From: JBMOKT01 sp049323895
GTDB lineage: Bacteria > Bacillota > Peptococcia > Peptococcales > BICA1-8
Length of the DNA: 64,000 bases
Reading direction: 5' to 3'
Assembly (NCBI GenBank): GCA_049323895.1
Contig: JBMOKT010000013.1
Coordinates: 372,001 to 436,000, forward strand
Of the stretch, positions 49,247 through 58,951 are shown one piece after another (positions within the stretch are counted from its first letter, which is position 1; every line of letters starts with the position of its first letter). The notes beneath the pieces were generated by a model that worked only from the letters and a program-made list of their open reading frames with translations, did no database searches and was not told where the DNA came from. A program made the position numbers and the translations under genes.

Positions 49247-51262
49247 TTAGTAATTTTGGCAGAGGGCTGAGTCGAATTTTTCTGCCGTTTGTTTGTGAAC
49301 GCCCAACTTCCAAGTGCGATATTCAAGAGCATCAAGTATTTTTTTAGCAGCTATCTCGGGATCAAGTTCAAACATAAAGTATCCACCATATACATCAGAC
49401 GCAATTTGAGTTGCAATACTATAGAACAATTCACTGCCTTCAAGCGGCGGCATGGAACCTACATGAACTGGAACACCCAAAGTAACAAACCAAGAACCTA
49501 TGGCTACAGCTTTACCGCTCATAGCCTCTGGGGCTGAAGCAACAAAAGGAACCTTTGGAGTATCAACGCCTAGGTCTTTTGCCATAGCCACCAAAATATC
49601 GGAGGCACGGGTATTGTCAACACATGAACCCATAAAGAAGGCAGGCGGAAGCTGCCCTTGCATGCCTGATTTTTCTTCTAATGTTTTTACGAATGCTTTC
49701 AAACCTTCACCAGCATATTCTTCCAGTGCTTGCGGATTTAGGAAACCATGCTTTGCAAAAGCCTGGGCAGAGCATCCTGTAGCTAATACGAAAACATCGT
49801 TTTTCAGCATTTCTTTTAAAATGCCGATATGGCTCTCATCTTGGGGTCTCTTTATGTTATTACATCCGGCAAAAAGGGCTACCCCCTTAATTTGCCCGGA
49901 AAGAATTGCATCATTGAGAACACGTATTGGATTTGCAGGATTAACAGCTGCAAACAAATCTTGTAGGGCTTCGAAACTAAATCCTGCGACAACTTTGTTT
50001 TTCACATTGGGAATCTGAATTGACTGTCCGTTACGTTTTTTATAGGATTCAATCCCTAATCGTATAATTTGTTTAGCTTGTTCTAATGCAGTTTCTATTT
50101 CAAATGGAATGTGGTGTGAACCAGGAAGCTTGGCAATATTTGAAGTAGTAATTATCCTAGTATGGTAACACTCAGCAACTTGTTTCATTCCGGGCATAAT
50201 ACACTGTACGTCTACTACTACAGCATCTAAAGCGCCGGTAACTATAGCTAGTTCAGTAGAAGCAAAGGATGTTGCTAAAGGTATTCCTTTACGCATTAAC
50301 ACTTCATTACCTGTACAGCACATGCCCACTACATTTAATCCAGCTGCGCCTGCGGCTTTGGCTTCTGCTTCCAGTTCTTCAGCAGCTTCTACAATCTTTT
50401 CACTTAGAAGGGGATTATGACCGTGAACTGCTATGTTAATTTTTGCTGCATCAAGGACACCCAAGTTGGCTTCGGTTACTATAGGCTTAGGTGTACCAAA
50501 AAGTACATCGGAAATATCCGAAGCAAGGTGCATGCCAGCATAATCAGTCAAAGAAACTTTCAAAGCATTAAAGATAATATTAACAGGGTCATCATCATTA
50601 CCCACGTGGGCTTCTGCCAGCAAATCGGAAATGTCTCCATAAATACCTGCAGGCATTATGTTGCATTCATCAAACTTTTCTAAACGTTCTTCATTTAGTG
50701 TGCTCTTAATCCATAAGTTTTCACCAAAGCCTGGGAGACGGGTATAATCCTCCAGTGCTTTTAAGGAAACTTCTTTGGCAAGCATAATTTCATCCTTACC
50801 CTCTGTTTCCAATCCAATCATCTTGGCAACACGCTGTAATTTTGCTGGGTCCGTTATCTTATAATCAGGAGCTTTACCTTCAGCTAATTCTAATAAAGCA
50901 TGGGCAATATGACGGCCATGTTCGTTATGGGAAGATGCACCTGTAAGAATAAGTGTACCTACAGCTCTAGCAACGATTGTCCATGCAGAAGCGCCGCAGA
51001 TACCCTTGCTTTCAGGGTCATCGGTTTTTAAACGGCATGGTCCCATTAAGCAGAATCTACAACAGAGTCCTTTGTAGCCAAACTGGCATTGTGGCTGCAT
51101 TTGTGTAAAACGGTCAAAAGTGGTTTTGACCCCGTCATTCTCCGCCTTAGCAATTAATTCTAACGCGGCAGGGTCGATTGTTCTTTTGTTGCTTTTTGGA
51201 TCTTTTACTCGCACCGCATCAGAAGGCTTTGCAGTGTGGCTTAAGTCCCTAAACCTTGGCAT
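49247..51262 (-). CDS. acsA: AcsA/CooS, Ni-Fe carbon monoxide dehydrogenase
   Basis: This enzyme interconverts CO2 and CO and feeds CO through a tunnel to AcsB. At 671 residues it matches Moorella AcsA. The D- and B-cluster ligands are in the segment from Cys59 to Cys76 (Cys59, Cys67, Cys68, Cys71, Cys76; CCRFCLMGPC). C-cluster regions are visible as HGHNPLLSEK, MCCTGNEVLMRKG, LFAGCNNIKRPQD, ATGCSAQAFAKHGF and GSCVDNTRA. The gene lies between its maturation ATPase and acsB. Confidence 0.98.
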   Translation of the reverse strand: MPRFRDLSHTAKPSDAVRVKDPKSNKRTIDPAALELIAKAENDGVKTTFDRFTQMQPQCQFGYKGLCCRFCLMGPCRLKTDDPESKGICGASAWTIVARAVGTLILTGASSHNEHGRHIAHALLELAEGKAPDYKITDPAKLQRVAKMIGLETEGKDEIMLAKEVSLKALEDYTRLPGFGENLWIKSTLNEERLEKFDECNIMPAGIYGDISDLLAEAHVGNDDDPVNIIFNALKVSLTDYAGMHLASDISDVLFGTPKPIVTEANLGVLDAAKINIAVHGHNPLLSEKIVEAAEELEAEAKAAGAAGLNVVGMCCTGNEVLMRKGIPLATSFASTELAIVTGALDAVVVDVQCIMPGMKQVAECYHTRIITTSNIAKLPGSHHIPFEIETALEQAKQIIRLGIESYKKRNGQSIQIPNVKNKVVAGFSFEALQDLFAAVNPANPIRVLNDAILSGQIKGVALFAGCNNIKRPQDESHIGILKEMLKNDVFVLATGCSAQAFAKHGFLNPQALEEYAGEGLKAFVKTLEEKSGMQGQLPPAFFMGSCVDNTRASDILVAMAKDLGVDTPKVPFVASAPEAMSGKAVAIGSWFVTLGVPVHVGSMPPLEGSELFYSIATQIASDVYGGYFMFELDPEIAAKKILDALEYRTWKLGVHKQTAEKFDSALCQNY

Positions 51263-51275
51263 ATGTTTCCCTCCT

Positions 51276-52037
51276 TTAATTATTTACCCGGCAATTATGC
51301 AGTTCTTGATAAATCTTATCAATTGCTGCATTAAGTGCAGGAATTTCATTAACATTTTTACCCATTGCCATATCTAAAACTTCATCTAAAAATGGGATGC
51401 TCCCAATAAGTTTTTCTCCTTCTAGATTAGATTTTAGAAAATCAATTTCCTCTGTTTTTCTTATTTTATTTGCAATAAAAATAATATTTTGAACTCCAAT
51501 CTCACGAGCCAGCTTGGCTATAACTTTGGCTGTAGCCACACTTACCTTAGATGGTTCAGTAACAATGAGCATTATATCTACACCCTTAGCTGTACCCCGG
51601 GTAAGGTGTTCAATTCCGGCTCCCATATCTAAAAGAACTACATCTTCACTTGAAACAATAAGAGATTTCAACAAGGCATTAAGGAAGGTGTTTTCTTTGC
51701 AATAGCAGGCAGATCCACCTTTTTTGACAGCACCCATTTTTAGTAAACGGATGTTGCCGTGCTTTATAGAATAATTTTCTAATACGTCATCTACCTTGGG
51801 ATTTAAGGAATAATAGGCACCGTTACCTCCTAGTTTTTCTTCTATCAGCCCCTTCATATCAACTATTGGTGGTAATGCAAGAACTTTATCTTCAGGGAAT
51901 CCTAACACACTACCCAGACTTATATCTGGGTCAGCATCAACGGCAAATACGTTATAATCTTGGGCAAAACGTTTTATGATGGCTGCCGAGATAGTAGTTT
52001 TCCCCACGCCTCCCTTACCAGAGATAGCTATTTTCAC
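51276..52037 (-). CDS. cooC: CooC, CODH nickel-insertion ATPase
   Basis: CooC is a homodimeric P-loop ATPase that delivers nickel to the CODH C-cluster. The 253-residue protein has GKGGVGKTT (residues 7-15), the switch Asp in VDADPDISLG, and the CxC metal motif Cys111-x-Cys113 (GGSACYCKEN). It opens the acs operon, 14 bases upstream of acsA. The gene is distinct from the second cooC-like copy, so the two may serve different Ni sites. Confidence 0.94.
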   Translation of the reverse strand: MKIAISGKGGVGKTTISAAIIKRFAQDYNVFAVDADPDISLGSVLGFPEDKVLALPPIVDMKGLIEEKLGGNGAYYSLNPKVDDVLENYSIKHGNIRLLKMGAVKKGGSACYCKENTFLNALLKSLIVSSEDVVLLDMGAGIEHLTRGTAKGVDIMLIVTEPSKVSVATAKVIAKLAREIGVQNIIFIANKIRKTEEIDFLKSNLEGEKLIGSIPFLDEVLDMAMGKNVNEIPALNAAIDKIYQELHNCRVNN

Positions 52038-52107
52038 TTATTGTCCACCCTTTCATATTTATGTTTGAATACTTTAAGTTAAAACCTACCCATAAAAATT
52101 TATAGAT

Positions 52108-52153
52108 ATTATAAGTTTTTTTAATTATTTGAATGTTTAACAATTATTCGAAT
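52108..52153 (-). promoter_or_regulatory. Promoter region of the acs operon with 12-bp direct repeats
   Basis: TATAAT (52108-52113) lies 71 bases before cooC, but no -35 hexamer is found at the right distance. The -35 region and the sequence above it hold two direct repeats, AATTATTTGAAT (52123-52134) and AATTATTCGAAT (52142-52153), with a 19-base period. This layout suits an activator-dependent promoter. The regulator is unknown. Confidence 0.5.
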
Positions 52154-52312
52154 ATTTAGTAGACTCTATTCTACATAGTATCTTTTATTTCCTTCTATTT
52201 TTTTATTTATTATTCAACTATTTCGTTTACGGAATAAATGTCAGAATAGTTTGAATACGGGCAAACCTGCCAAAATATGCAACAATGAGCTTCATTCTGT
52301 GTGTACATAGTT

Positions 52313-52660
52313 TTAGAAAGCATCCTGAATAATACATATTTCGGGGTTAATCCCAGTCCATACAATTCCCACAACATCAAAACGGCAGTATTCTTCAAGT
52401 AAGTTATTCTTTAGAAGATAATACTCGGCCACCCGCCTTATCTTTCTCTTTTTTGTGTTGTTAACCGTCTCCTGGGGTAAACCGCTACTCGCGTCAGTCT
52501 TAGAGCGAACTTCAATAAAAACAAGGTGGTTTTTATCTCTAGCAATGATATCAATCTCACCAATTTTACATTTGAAATTTCTATCTAGTATTAGATATCC
52601 CTTTTTTTTAAGTTCGGACAAGGCCAAATCTTCTCCATATAATCCTAATTCCTTAGTCAT
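52313..52660 (-). CDS. yraN: YraN family endonuclease-like protein (UPF0102)
   Basis: The 115-residue protein belongs to UPF0102, predicted Holliday-junction-resolvase-like nucleases with unproven activity. The core motif is present: GEDLALSELKKKGYLILDRN then GEIDIIARDKNHLVFIEVRS (Asp, Glu and Lys of a restriction-nuclease-like site). It marks the rnhB-yraN-comM backbone, but here lies between two inserted operons. No terminator is evident before the acs promoter. Confidence 0.9.
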   Translation of the reverse strand: MTKELGLYGEDLALSELKKKGYLILDRNFKCKIGEIDIIARDKNHLVFIEVRSKTDASSGLPQETVNNTKKRKIRRVAEYYLLKNNLLEEYCRFDVVGIVWTGINPEICIIQDAF

Positions 52661-52802
52661 AGTAAAAACCTCTTCTTTTGTTTAAAAAACATATTCGCTG
52701 TATATCTGGTAATACCTTTTAGTATAAACATCCATTTTTAAAGTAGCTAGTGGTATTTTTGTATTAGCCATAAAAATCAATATATTTTTTATATTATACA
52801 GT

Positions 52803-52846
52803 AAAAAGACCGAACCTGCGTATTAAAGTACGCTAATTCGGTCTTT
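52803..52846 (-). terminator. Intrinsic terminator of the nuo operon
   Basis: A long hairpin pairs AAAGACCGAA with TTCGGTCTTT and has an inner GCGTA/TACGC stem; TTTTTAC follows on the minus strand. It starts 25 bases past the nuoN stop. The A-rich opposite strand could also serve plus-strand transcripts. Confidence 0.85.
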
Positions 52847-52870
52847 CCTAAGGTCTTATTATACTTTTAT

Positions 52871-54301
52871 TTAGAAGAAAGTTTTAGCTACTTGGGTCGC
52901 TAAATTGGTTAATGGTGTTGGATAAATACCCAAGAATAATGTAATTATCATGGTAGCCATTAGAGCAACCTGCATGCCAAAAGGTACTATGATTGGTGCC
53001 TCTTCATGGGGGTCCTTGAAATACATAGCTTTCGCAACAAGCAGGTAGTAGTAAACTGATACCATACTCATGCCTAAAGCAACAAAAACCAACCACAAAT
53101 ACCCTTGTTCCATAATGGCAATAAACAATTGGAACTTACCCACAAAACCTGCTAAAGGAGGTATCCCTGCCAGAGATAATAAACTCACCATCATAACAGC
53201 TGCTAAGAAAGGTGATCTTTTCCAAAGACCGTTATAATCTTCCAATTGGTCCCCTCCGCCAGCTTGACTAAAGGCGATGATGACTCCAAAGGCACCCATG
53301 TTGCAGAAAACGTAAATCATGGAATAGAACAGTGCCGCTGATACACCTGTTGTGGAAAAGGCAATTAAACCTAGTAAGATATAACCCGCCTGTGCCACAC
53401 CAGAAAAAGCCAATAACCTTTTAATATTCTTCTGGGGTATAGCAACAAAGTTTCCAAGTAAAAGGGTCAACACTGTTAACGCAATAATTACAGGCATCCA
53501 AAGTTCTGCATTAGCAGGAAAAGCCTTCAAGAATACTCTAAAGAACACCCCAAAAGCTGCACCTTTAGAAGCAACTGATAACAATGCAGTAACTGGGGTT
53601 GGAGCTCCTTCGTAAACATCTGGTGTCCACATATGAAAGGGTACAGCAGAAACCTTGAAGCCAAAGCCGCTGATAACGAAGACAATGCCCAGCATTAGAA
53701 GAGGGGCAGAACCTCCTTGAGAAATATACTGCATTACACCATCAATATTTGTTGTTTTTGTCACTCCATAAACTAGGGTTAAACCGTAAAGGAGAACCCC
53801 TGAAGATAGAGCACTTAACAACAAGTATTTAATAGAAGCCTCAGTGGCTCGGAAAATGCGTTTTCCAAAACCAACCAAAATTATAAAGGAAATTGTCATT
53901 AATTCGAGTGCTACATAAAGAGTAATAAAATCACCGGCTGAAACCAAAGTCATCATCCCTAGTGTAGCAAAAAGAACCAGAAAACAGAATTCGCCTACAA
54001 ATCCGGTAATAAATTTATCTACATATTGAGTCCCCAGCATGACAGCCATAATAGATGAAATAACTATAAGAATTTTTATAAAGGAGCCAAAGGGGTCAAC
54101 AATATACATGCCTGCAAAAAGAGAATCTTGAACATTAATCATTCTAAATAAAACAATTAACGTAATAAGAAGCCCAAAAACCGAAACATAAGCCAAACCG
54201 TTTTTCTGTTCCTTAGGAACAAGGAGGGAGATTATCATCACTGTAAAGGCAAAACCGGCAATTAATAGTTCAGGAGTTAGTAATGTCAGATCAAATCCCA
54301 T
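52871..54301 (-). CDS. nuoN: NuoN, NADH-quinone oxidoreductase-like subunit N
   Basis: NuoN is one of three antiporter-like membrane subunits of complex I. The 476-residue protein has about 14 membrane segments, with the antiporter Lys/Glu region in FGFKVSAVPFHMWTPDVYEG. It shares the fold of NuoL and NuoM next to it. It is the last gene of the nuo operon, followed by a strong terminator. Length is normal. Confidence 0.96.
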   Translation of the reverse strand: MGFDLTLLTPELLIAGFAFTVMIISLLVPKEQKNGLAYVSVFGLLITLIVLFRMINVQDSLFAGMYIVDPFGSFIKILIVISSIMAVMLGTQYVDKFITGFVGEFCFLVLFATLGMMTLVSAGDFITLYVALELMTISFIILVGFGKRIFRATEASIKYLLLSALSSGVLLYGLTLVYGVTKTTNIDGVMQYISQGGSAPLLMLGIVFVISGFGFKVSAVPFHMWTPDVYEGAPTPVTALLSVASKGAAFGVFFRVFLKAFPANAELWMPVIIALTVLTLLLGNFVAIPQKNIKRLLAFSGVAQAGYILLGLIAFSTTGVSAALFYSMIYVFCNMGAFGVIIAFSQAGGGDQLEDYNGLWKRSPFLAAVMMVSLLSLAGIPPLAGFVGKFQLFIAIMEQGYLWLVFVALGMSMVSVYYYLLVAKAMYFKDPHEEAPIIVPFGMQVALMATMIITLFLGIYPTPLTNLATQVAKTFF

Positions 54302-55788
54302 TAAAACATCCCTCCTACCTTAAGTGTAGATAAATATTCCTGTACAAAAGGGTCTACACCGTTATTTATAATTTCCATCAGGAATGATGGGAAGAAACCT
54401 AGATAAATCAGTACTGCACATAATATTACAATGGGTACTAATTCAATGCCTTTAGCATCCTCCAGACCGTCCCATTTGGGGTTTCTAGGTCCGAAGAACA
54501 CCCTCTGTACAACCCTTAATACATAGACCGCTGTAATTACGATACCGGAAATAGCTAATATGGCTAATACCGGATAGACCCGAAAAGCACCAACGAAAAT
54601 GGAAAATTCAGCCACAAAGTTTATCAGTCCCGGCAATCCTAAAGAAGCTAAACCGGCAATAACAAAACCTGCTGCAATCCTTGGCATTTGATGGGCCAGA
54701 CCGCCAAAATCAGCAATCATTCTAGTATGGGCTTTATTATATACATTACCCACCAGGGCGAAGAATAGAGCTGTCATAATACCATGGGCAAACATTTGCG
54801 CTACTGCCCCGTTAATGCTTAGCGTATTAAGGGCGGCAATTCCCAATAAAACGTAACCCATATGGCTTACACTGGAATAACCGATAACAAATTTAAGATC
54901 CTTTTGTGCCATGGCTACCATTGCACCATAGACTACGTTAACAATACAAAGCAGAGCTATTACAGGCGCCCAGAATTTTGCACCTTCTGGGAATAAAAAG
55001 ATACCTACCCGTACTAAACCATAGCCACCCAGCTTCATAAGAACGCCGGCATGCAGCATACTTACCGCAGTAGGAGCTGCTACGTGACCGTCGGGAGACC
55101 ATGTGTGCATTGGCCACATCGGAACCAAGAAGCCGAAGCCAATCATTAAAAGGAAGAAAGCAAACTTTTGGAATCCGATATCATAGGTTTGCTGGGTCAA
55201 TGTCTGGATATCAAAGGTATTCAGACCAGTGTATAGATATACACCAATAACCGCAATCAAAGCAAATGCGCTTCCAACCAACAAGTAAATAGTTAGTTTC
55301 ATGGCTGCATATTCTTTGTTGGTACTTCCCCAAACACCTATCAAGATGTACATGGGAATTACCGCTACTTCAAAGAACAGATAGAAGAAAAATAAATCGG
55401 TTGTCAAGAAAACTCCGAATACCCCAGCAACAAGAGCCAGCAGAAAGACAAAGAATTCCTTGACACGTTTTTCTAGGCCCCAGGAAGCAAAAACTCCCGT
55501 AAAGATAACAATAGCCGTTAATAAAACCAGTGGTAAACTAATGCCGTCAACACCTAGAGCGTATTCTACCCCCAGCTTTTCAATCCAGGGTATTCTCTCA
55601 ACAAACTGGATACCACCAATACTCTGGTCGTATTTAACATAAGCAATTAACGACAGTAACATAGAAATGCCAGTAGTAATTGCTGCTACTATTTTTATAA
55701 TCAAATCTTCCCGTTGGGGAATAAAGAGAATTATTAAGACCCCAAGTACCGGTGCCAATAAAATGCCTGAAAGAATCGGAAAACTCAT
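54301..55788 (-). CDS. nuoM: NuoM, NADH-quinone oxidoreductase-like subunit M
   Basis: NuoM is an antiporter-like proton-pumping subunit. I start at the ATG with AGGAGGTG upstream giving MSFPILSGILLAPV (495 residues); the longer frame runs 135 bases into nuoL and looks unlike NuoM. Key segments are VDGISLPLVLLTAIVI, the GFLVPMWPMHTWSPDGHVAA region with the channel Lys/His, and VSHMGYVLLG. Overlaps nuoL by 4 bases and nuoN by 1. Confidence 0.96.
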   Translation of the reverse strand: MSFPILSGILLAPVLGVLIILFIPQREDLIIKIVAAITTGISMLLSLIAYVKYDQSIGGIQFVERIPWIEKLGVEYALGVDGISLPLVLLTAIVIFTGVFASWGLEKRVKEFFVFLLALVAGVFGVFLTTDLFFFYLFFEVAVIPMYILIGVWGSTNKEYAAMKLTIYLLVGSAFALIAVIGVYLYTGLNTFDIQTLTQQTYDIGFQKFAFFLLMIGFGFLVPMWPMHTWSPDGHVAAPTAVSMLHAGVLMKLGGYGLVRVGIFLFPEGAKFWAPVIALLCIVNVVYGAMVAMAQKDLKFVIGYSSVSHMGYVLLGIAALNTLSINGAVAQMFAHGIMTALFFALVGNVYNKAHTRMIADFGGLAHQMPRIAAGFVIAGLASLGLPGLINFVAEFSIFVGAFRVYPVLAILAISGIVITAVYVLRVVQRVFFGPRNPKWDGLEDAKGIELVPIVILCAVLIYLGFFPSFLMEIINNGVDPFVQEYLSTLKVGGMF

Positions 55789-57671
55789 TGTACACCTCCT
55801 ACCACAGGTCCTGCCAGAAATAAGACAATTACAACTACTGCTGCGAAAATAACTAAACCATAAGTTTGCATGCTGCCTGTGTGAACATACCTTCCTTTTG
55901 CCCCAGTCATTCTTATTAACCAAGCGATACCATGGGCAATCCCATCAACAATATAACGGTCACACCAGTTTAGTACAGCTGATAAGCCAAGAACTACTTT
56001 ATCAAAGAACCATTGATATAACTCATCAATATACCACTTGTTGTAAAGGAACTTATACACAGGAGCAAATTGCTGGGCAATTTTTTCCGCAGAAATAGCT
56101 TTCTTGATATAAATCAGCCAAGCCAAGAAAATTCCTAACATGGCAATAATGGTAGATGAACCCATAACCATAAAGTCTGGTGTGGGATGATGAGGTTCTC
56201 CGAAATAAATATAGTAGGAAAAACCATGTTCTATAAAGGGTGCTCCCATAAATCCGCCAAAAATTGAAAATACAGCTAAAATCATAAGAGGTATTGTCAT
56301 GGTCAATGGTGACTCGTGGGCATGATAGTCACTGCGTTTTTCACCAAAGAAAGCAAGGAAAATCAACCTAAACATATAAAACGCAGTTAAAAATGCCGTA
56401 ACTGCAGCCATTATATAAAGAAGGGTGTATCCATGGTCTTTGGTAACCAGTAAAATTTCGTCTTTACTCCAAAAACCGGCAAAGGGCGGAATACCAGCAA
56501 TTGCCAGTCCCCCGATTACCATACAGGTACCGGTAATTTTCATTTCTTTAAATACTCCGCCCATTTCAAAAATATCCTGTTTATGCAGAGCATGAATTAC
56601 ACTACCTGCACATAAAAACATAAGGGCTTTGAAAAAAGCATGGGTAGTTAAATGGAACATTCCGGCAGTCAAACTGCCAACGCCTAGAGCCATAACCATA
56701 TAACCCAACTGACTTAGTGTGGAAAAAGCCAGTATTCTTTTAAAATCCCTCTGGGTAATGGCAATCGTAGCTGCAAAAAGTGCTGTAAAGGCACCTAAAT
56801 AAGCAATTACCGTCATGGCTGTCGTTGAACTGGCAAAAAGAATAAATCCACGAGCCAGTAAATATACTCCAGCAGCAACCATGGTCGCAGCATGGATTAA
56901 AGCACTTACGGGTGTAGGACCTTCCATGGCATCAGGAAGCCAAACGTGTAAAGGAAACTGACCAGACTTACCGATAGGACCAATGAATACCAGGATGCCT
57001 GCCAGGGTCAAAAAGGCTAAATCCGAGGAAGCACTTATGGCTTTGGCAAGTTCACCAAAATTAAAGGTTCCAAAGTATAGATACAGGATAATAATCCCGA
57101 TCATAAAACCGAAGTCTGCTACCCTGTTGGTAATAAAGGCTTTTTTATTGGCTTGGGCAGCAGAATCCTTATAAAAATAAAAACCAATCAACAAATAGGA
57201 ACTTAAACCAACCAATTCCCAAAAGACAAACATTTGAAAGTAATTGTTAGCTATTACTAGCCCTAGCATGGAAAAAACGAAAAGTGCAAGATAAGAAAAG
57301 AATCTGGAAAATCCTGGGTCACCATGCATATAACCAACAGAATATACCATTACCAATAGAGAAATAAAAGTTACCACAAACAGCATTCCAGCCGTCAAAG
57401 GGTCAATTAATGCCCCCATTTCAATATATAAGCCGTTCATATTAAGCCATTCTACAGCCTTTTCTACCGGCTCATGCATAGTAACTCCATGTCCCGATAG
57501 TACATTCCTTACTATATCTAAGGATAACCCAAAGGCAATGACCATACTGAATATAGCTGTTAAGGCACTAAGCATTTGATATCTTTTGAAAAGAAAGGTA
57601 ATTAATACAAAGGCAACCAAGGGAGCTAGGGGGACTATCCATATATATTTTAGACCTATGCTTTCAATCAT
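55785..57671 (-). CDS. nuoL: NuoL, NADH-quinone oxidoreductase-like subunit L
   Basis: NuoL is the largest antiporter-like subunit, with the long lateral helix of complex I. The protein has 628 residues from the ATG with AAGGGGTGAT upstream. Typical segments are FWELVGLSSYLLIGFYF, GKSGQFPLHVWLPDAMEGPT and STLSQLGYMVMALGVGSLTA. The C-terminal horizontal helix and anchor follow after residue 520. Its position between nuoK and nuoM is canonical. Confidence 0.96.
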   Translation of the reverse strand: MIESIGLKYIWIVPLAPLVAFVLITFLFKRYQMLSALTAIFSMVIAFGLSLDIVRNVLSGHGVTMHEPVEKAVEWLNMNGLYIEMGALIDPLTAGMLFVVTFISLLVMVYSVGYMHGDPGFSRFFSYLALFVFSMLGLVIANNYFQMFVFWELVGLSSYLLIGFYFYKDSAAQANKKAFITNRVADFGFMIGIIILYLYFGTFNFGELAKAISASSDLAFLTLAGILVFIGPIGKSGQFPLHVWLPDAMEGPTPVSALIHAATMVAAGVYLLARGFILFASSTTAMTVIAYLGAFTALFAATIAITQRDFKRILAFSTLSQLGYMVMALGVGSLTAGMFHLTTHAFFKALMFLCAGSVIHALHKQDIFEMGGVFKEMKITGTCMVIGGLAIAGIPPFAGFWSKDEILLVTKDHGYTLLYIMAAVTAFLTAFYMFRLIFLAFFGEKRSDYHAHESPLTMTIPLMILAVFSIFGGFMGAPFIEHGFSYYIYFGEPHHPTPDFMVMGSSTIIAMLGIFLAWLIYIKKAISAEKIAQQFAPVYKFLYNKWYIDELYQWFFDKVVLGLSAVLNWCDRYIVDGIAHGIAWLIRMTGAKGRYVHTGSMQTYGLVIFAAVVVIVLFLAGPVVGGVQ

Positions 57672-57683
57672 CCATATCACCCC

Positions 57684-57992
57684 TTACCATTTAAGCCAAT
57701 CTAAATTCTCAACATCCACTGAAGAACGATCCCGATAGATGGCAATAACAATAGCCAAACCAACTGCAACCTCACATGCTGCAACTACAATTACGAATAG
57801 AGCAAATATTTGGCCAGTTAAAACTCCAGGTGTTAAAAATTTAGTAAAGGCTACTAGATTTATGTTTACAGCATTAAGCATTAATTCGATACAAATTAAA
57901 ATTGCTACTGCATTTTTCTTCGATAATGCCCCGTAAAGTCCAATACAAAACAACATGGCACTCAAGAGTAAATAATGATTCAAGGTAATCAT
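57684..57992 (-). CDS. nuoK: NuoK, NADH-quinone oxidoreductase-like subunit K
   Basis: NuoK is a small three-helix subunit that forms part of the proton path between the quinone module and the antiporters. The 102-residue protein has the expected Glu residues inside helices (ICIELMLNAVNINLVAF and VVAACEVAVGLAIVIA). It overlaps nuoJ by 4 bases. Confidence 0.96.
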   Translation of the reverse strand: MITLNHYLLLSAMLFCIGLYGALSKKNAVAILICIELMLNAVNINLVAFTKFLTPGVLTGQIFALFVIVVAACEVAVGLAIVIAIYRDRSSVDVENLDWLKW

Positions 57993-58498
57993 TTAGGGCT
58001 TCTCACCTCTCTTGCAATGACTATTGCACCCACCATAGACACAGTCAACAGAATAGCAGCCAGTTCAAAGGGGATTACGTACTCACCCAATAGCATCTCG
58101 GCCATTTTTTCCATTGCACCTTGTGTTACCCCAGTACTGTCAACCTGCCAAGGAGTGGCAATGATAAAATAAGATAAAACTGCAAATAAAGCAGTTACTA
58201 CTATCCCTGCAGTATATTTGTATTTTCCAAAAACATTGGTATCAACCATTCTCCCATCACCCCTGGTAATGAGCATGATACCAAAAACTATTAGAATAGA
58301 AACCGCTCCGGCGTAAACCAAAATCTGTACTGCAGCCAGAAAATCAGCATGAAGGGTTAAATAGATTCCTGCTACACCGATAAAGGCCATGATAAGCGCC
58401 AATGCGCTGTGTACAATATTTGTTAATGCCACAACCGATAGTGCTGAACCTAAGGTTACAAAAGCTAAAATCCAAAACAAGATAGCCTGCAAATCCAT
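57989..58498 (-). CDS. nuoJ: NuoJ, NADH-quinone oxidoreductase-like subunit J
   Basis: NuoJ is a five-helix membrane subunit next to NuoK. The 169-residue protein shows the typical helix with the family motif LVYAGAVSILIVFGIMLI. The C-terminal helix ends MVGAIVIAREVRSPK. It is placed between nuoI and nuoK with a 4-base overlap at the end. Confidence 0.95.
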   Translation of the reverse strand: MDLQAILFWILAFVTLGSALSVVALTNIVHSALALIMAFIGVAGIYLTLHADFLAAVQILVYAGAVSILIVFGIMLITRGDGRMVDTNVFGKYKYTAGIVVTALFAVLSYFIIATPWQVDSTGVTQGAMEKMAEMLLGEYVIPFELAAILLTVSMVGAIVIAREVRSPK

Positions 58499-58500
58499 TT

Positions 58501-58950
58501 TTAACCCTCCTTCCCTTCTGATTGATTTTTTGGTTCAGGTTGACCATAGTCAGAAGCTGGTGCAGAAAGATTTTGATTTTTAAACAAATCAAGAACTACT
58601 TTTTCTTTGTCATAGGTAGCTGTTTCAAATTCCTTAGTGAATTTTAAACAATTTTTAGGACAAGCTTCTACACACAAACCGCAAAACAAACAATAAGATT
58701 GGTTAATACTATAGCTGGCCAGTTGTTTTTTATTCTCTTCATTTTTTTCTGTAGTCATTTTTATTGCTACATTAGGACATGCTCTTTCACATAATGAACA
58801 GGCAATGCAATCTGCAACATTGAGCTGGAACCCCCCCCGCCACCTTGCAGCCAATTGGGGTTTTTCTTCAGGGTATTTCTCTGTAATTGTTTTTTTGAAA
58901 ACAACCTTACCTGTTACCCCCAACCCCTTAAATAATCCTTTGCCGTACAT
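58501..58950 (-). CDS. nuoI: NuoI, NADH-quinone oxidoreductase-like 2x[4Fe-4S] subunit
   Basis: NuoI passes electrons to cluster N2 in NuoB. The start giving MYGKGLFKGLGVTG (149 residues) has GGGGTGG upstream. Two 4Fe-4S motifs are complete: Cys48, Cys51, Cys54, Cys58 and Cys87, Cys90, Cys93, Cys97. Without NuoEFG, an external ferredoxin could hand electrons directly to NuoI, but this is inference. An acidic C-terminal tail (about 50 residues) may serve protein contact. Confidence 0.95.
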   Translation of the reverse strand: MYGKGLFKGLGVTGKVVFKKTITEKYPEEKPQLAARWRGGFQLNVADCIACSLCERACPNVAIKMTTEKNEENKKQLASYSINQSYCLFCGLCVEACPKNCLKFTKEFETATYDKEKVVLDLFKNQNLSAPASDYGQPEPKNQSEGKEG

Positions 58951-58951
58951 T

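Noticed and set aside
49500..50018. 172-codon open frame on the plus strand
   Set aside because: It is the mirror of acsA (CODH) coding sequence. The motifs on the minus strand are unequivocal.
52210..52398. 62-codon minus-strand frame overlapping the end of yraN
   Set aside because: More than a third overlaps yraN in another frame, no ribosome site is evident, and the composition is not protein-like.
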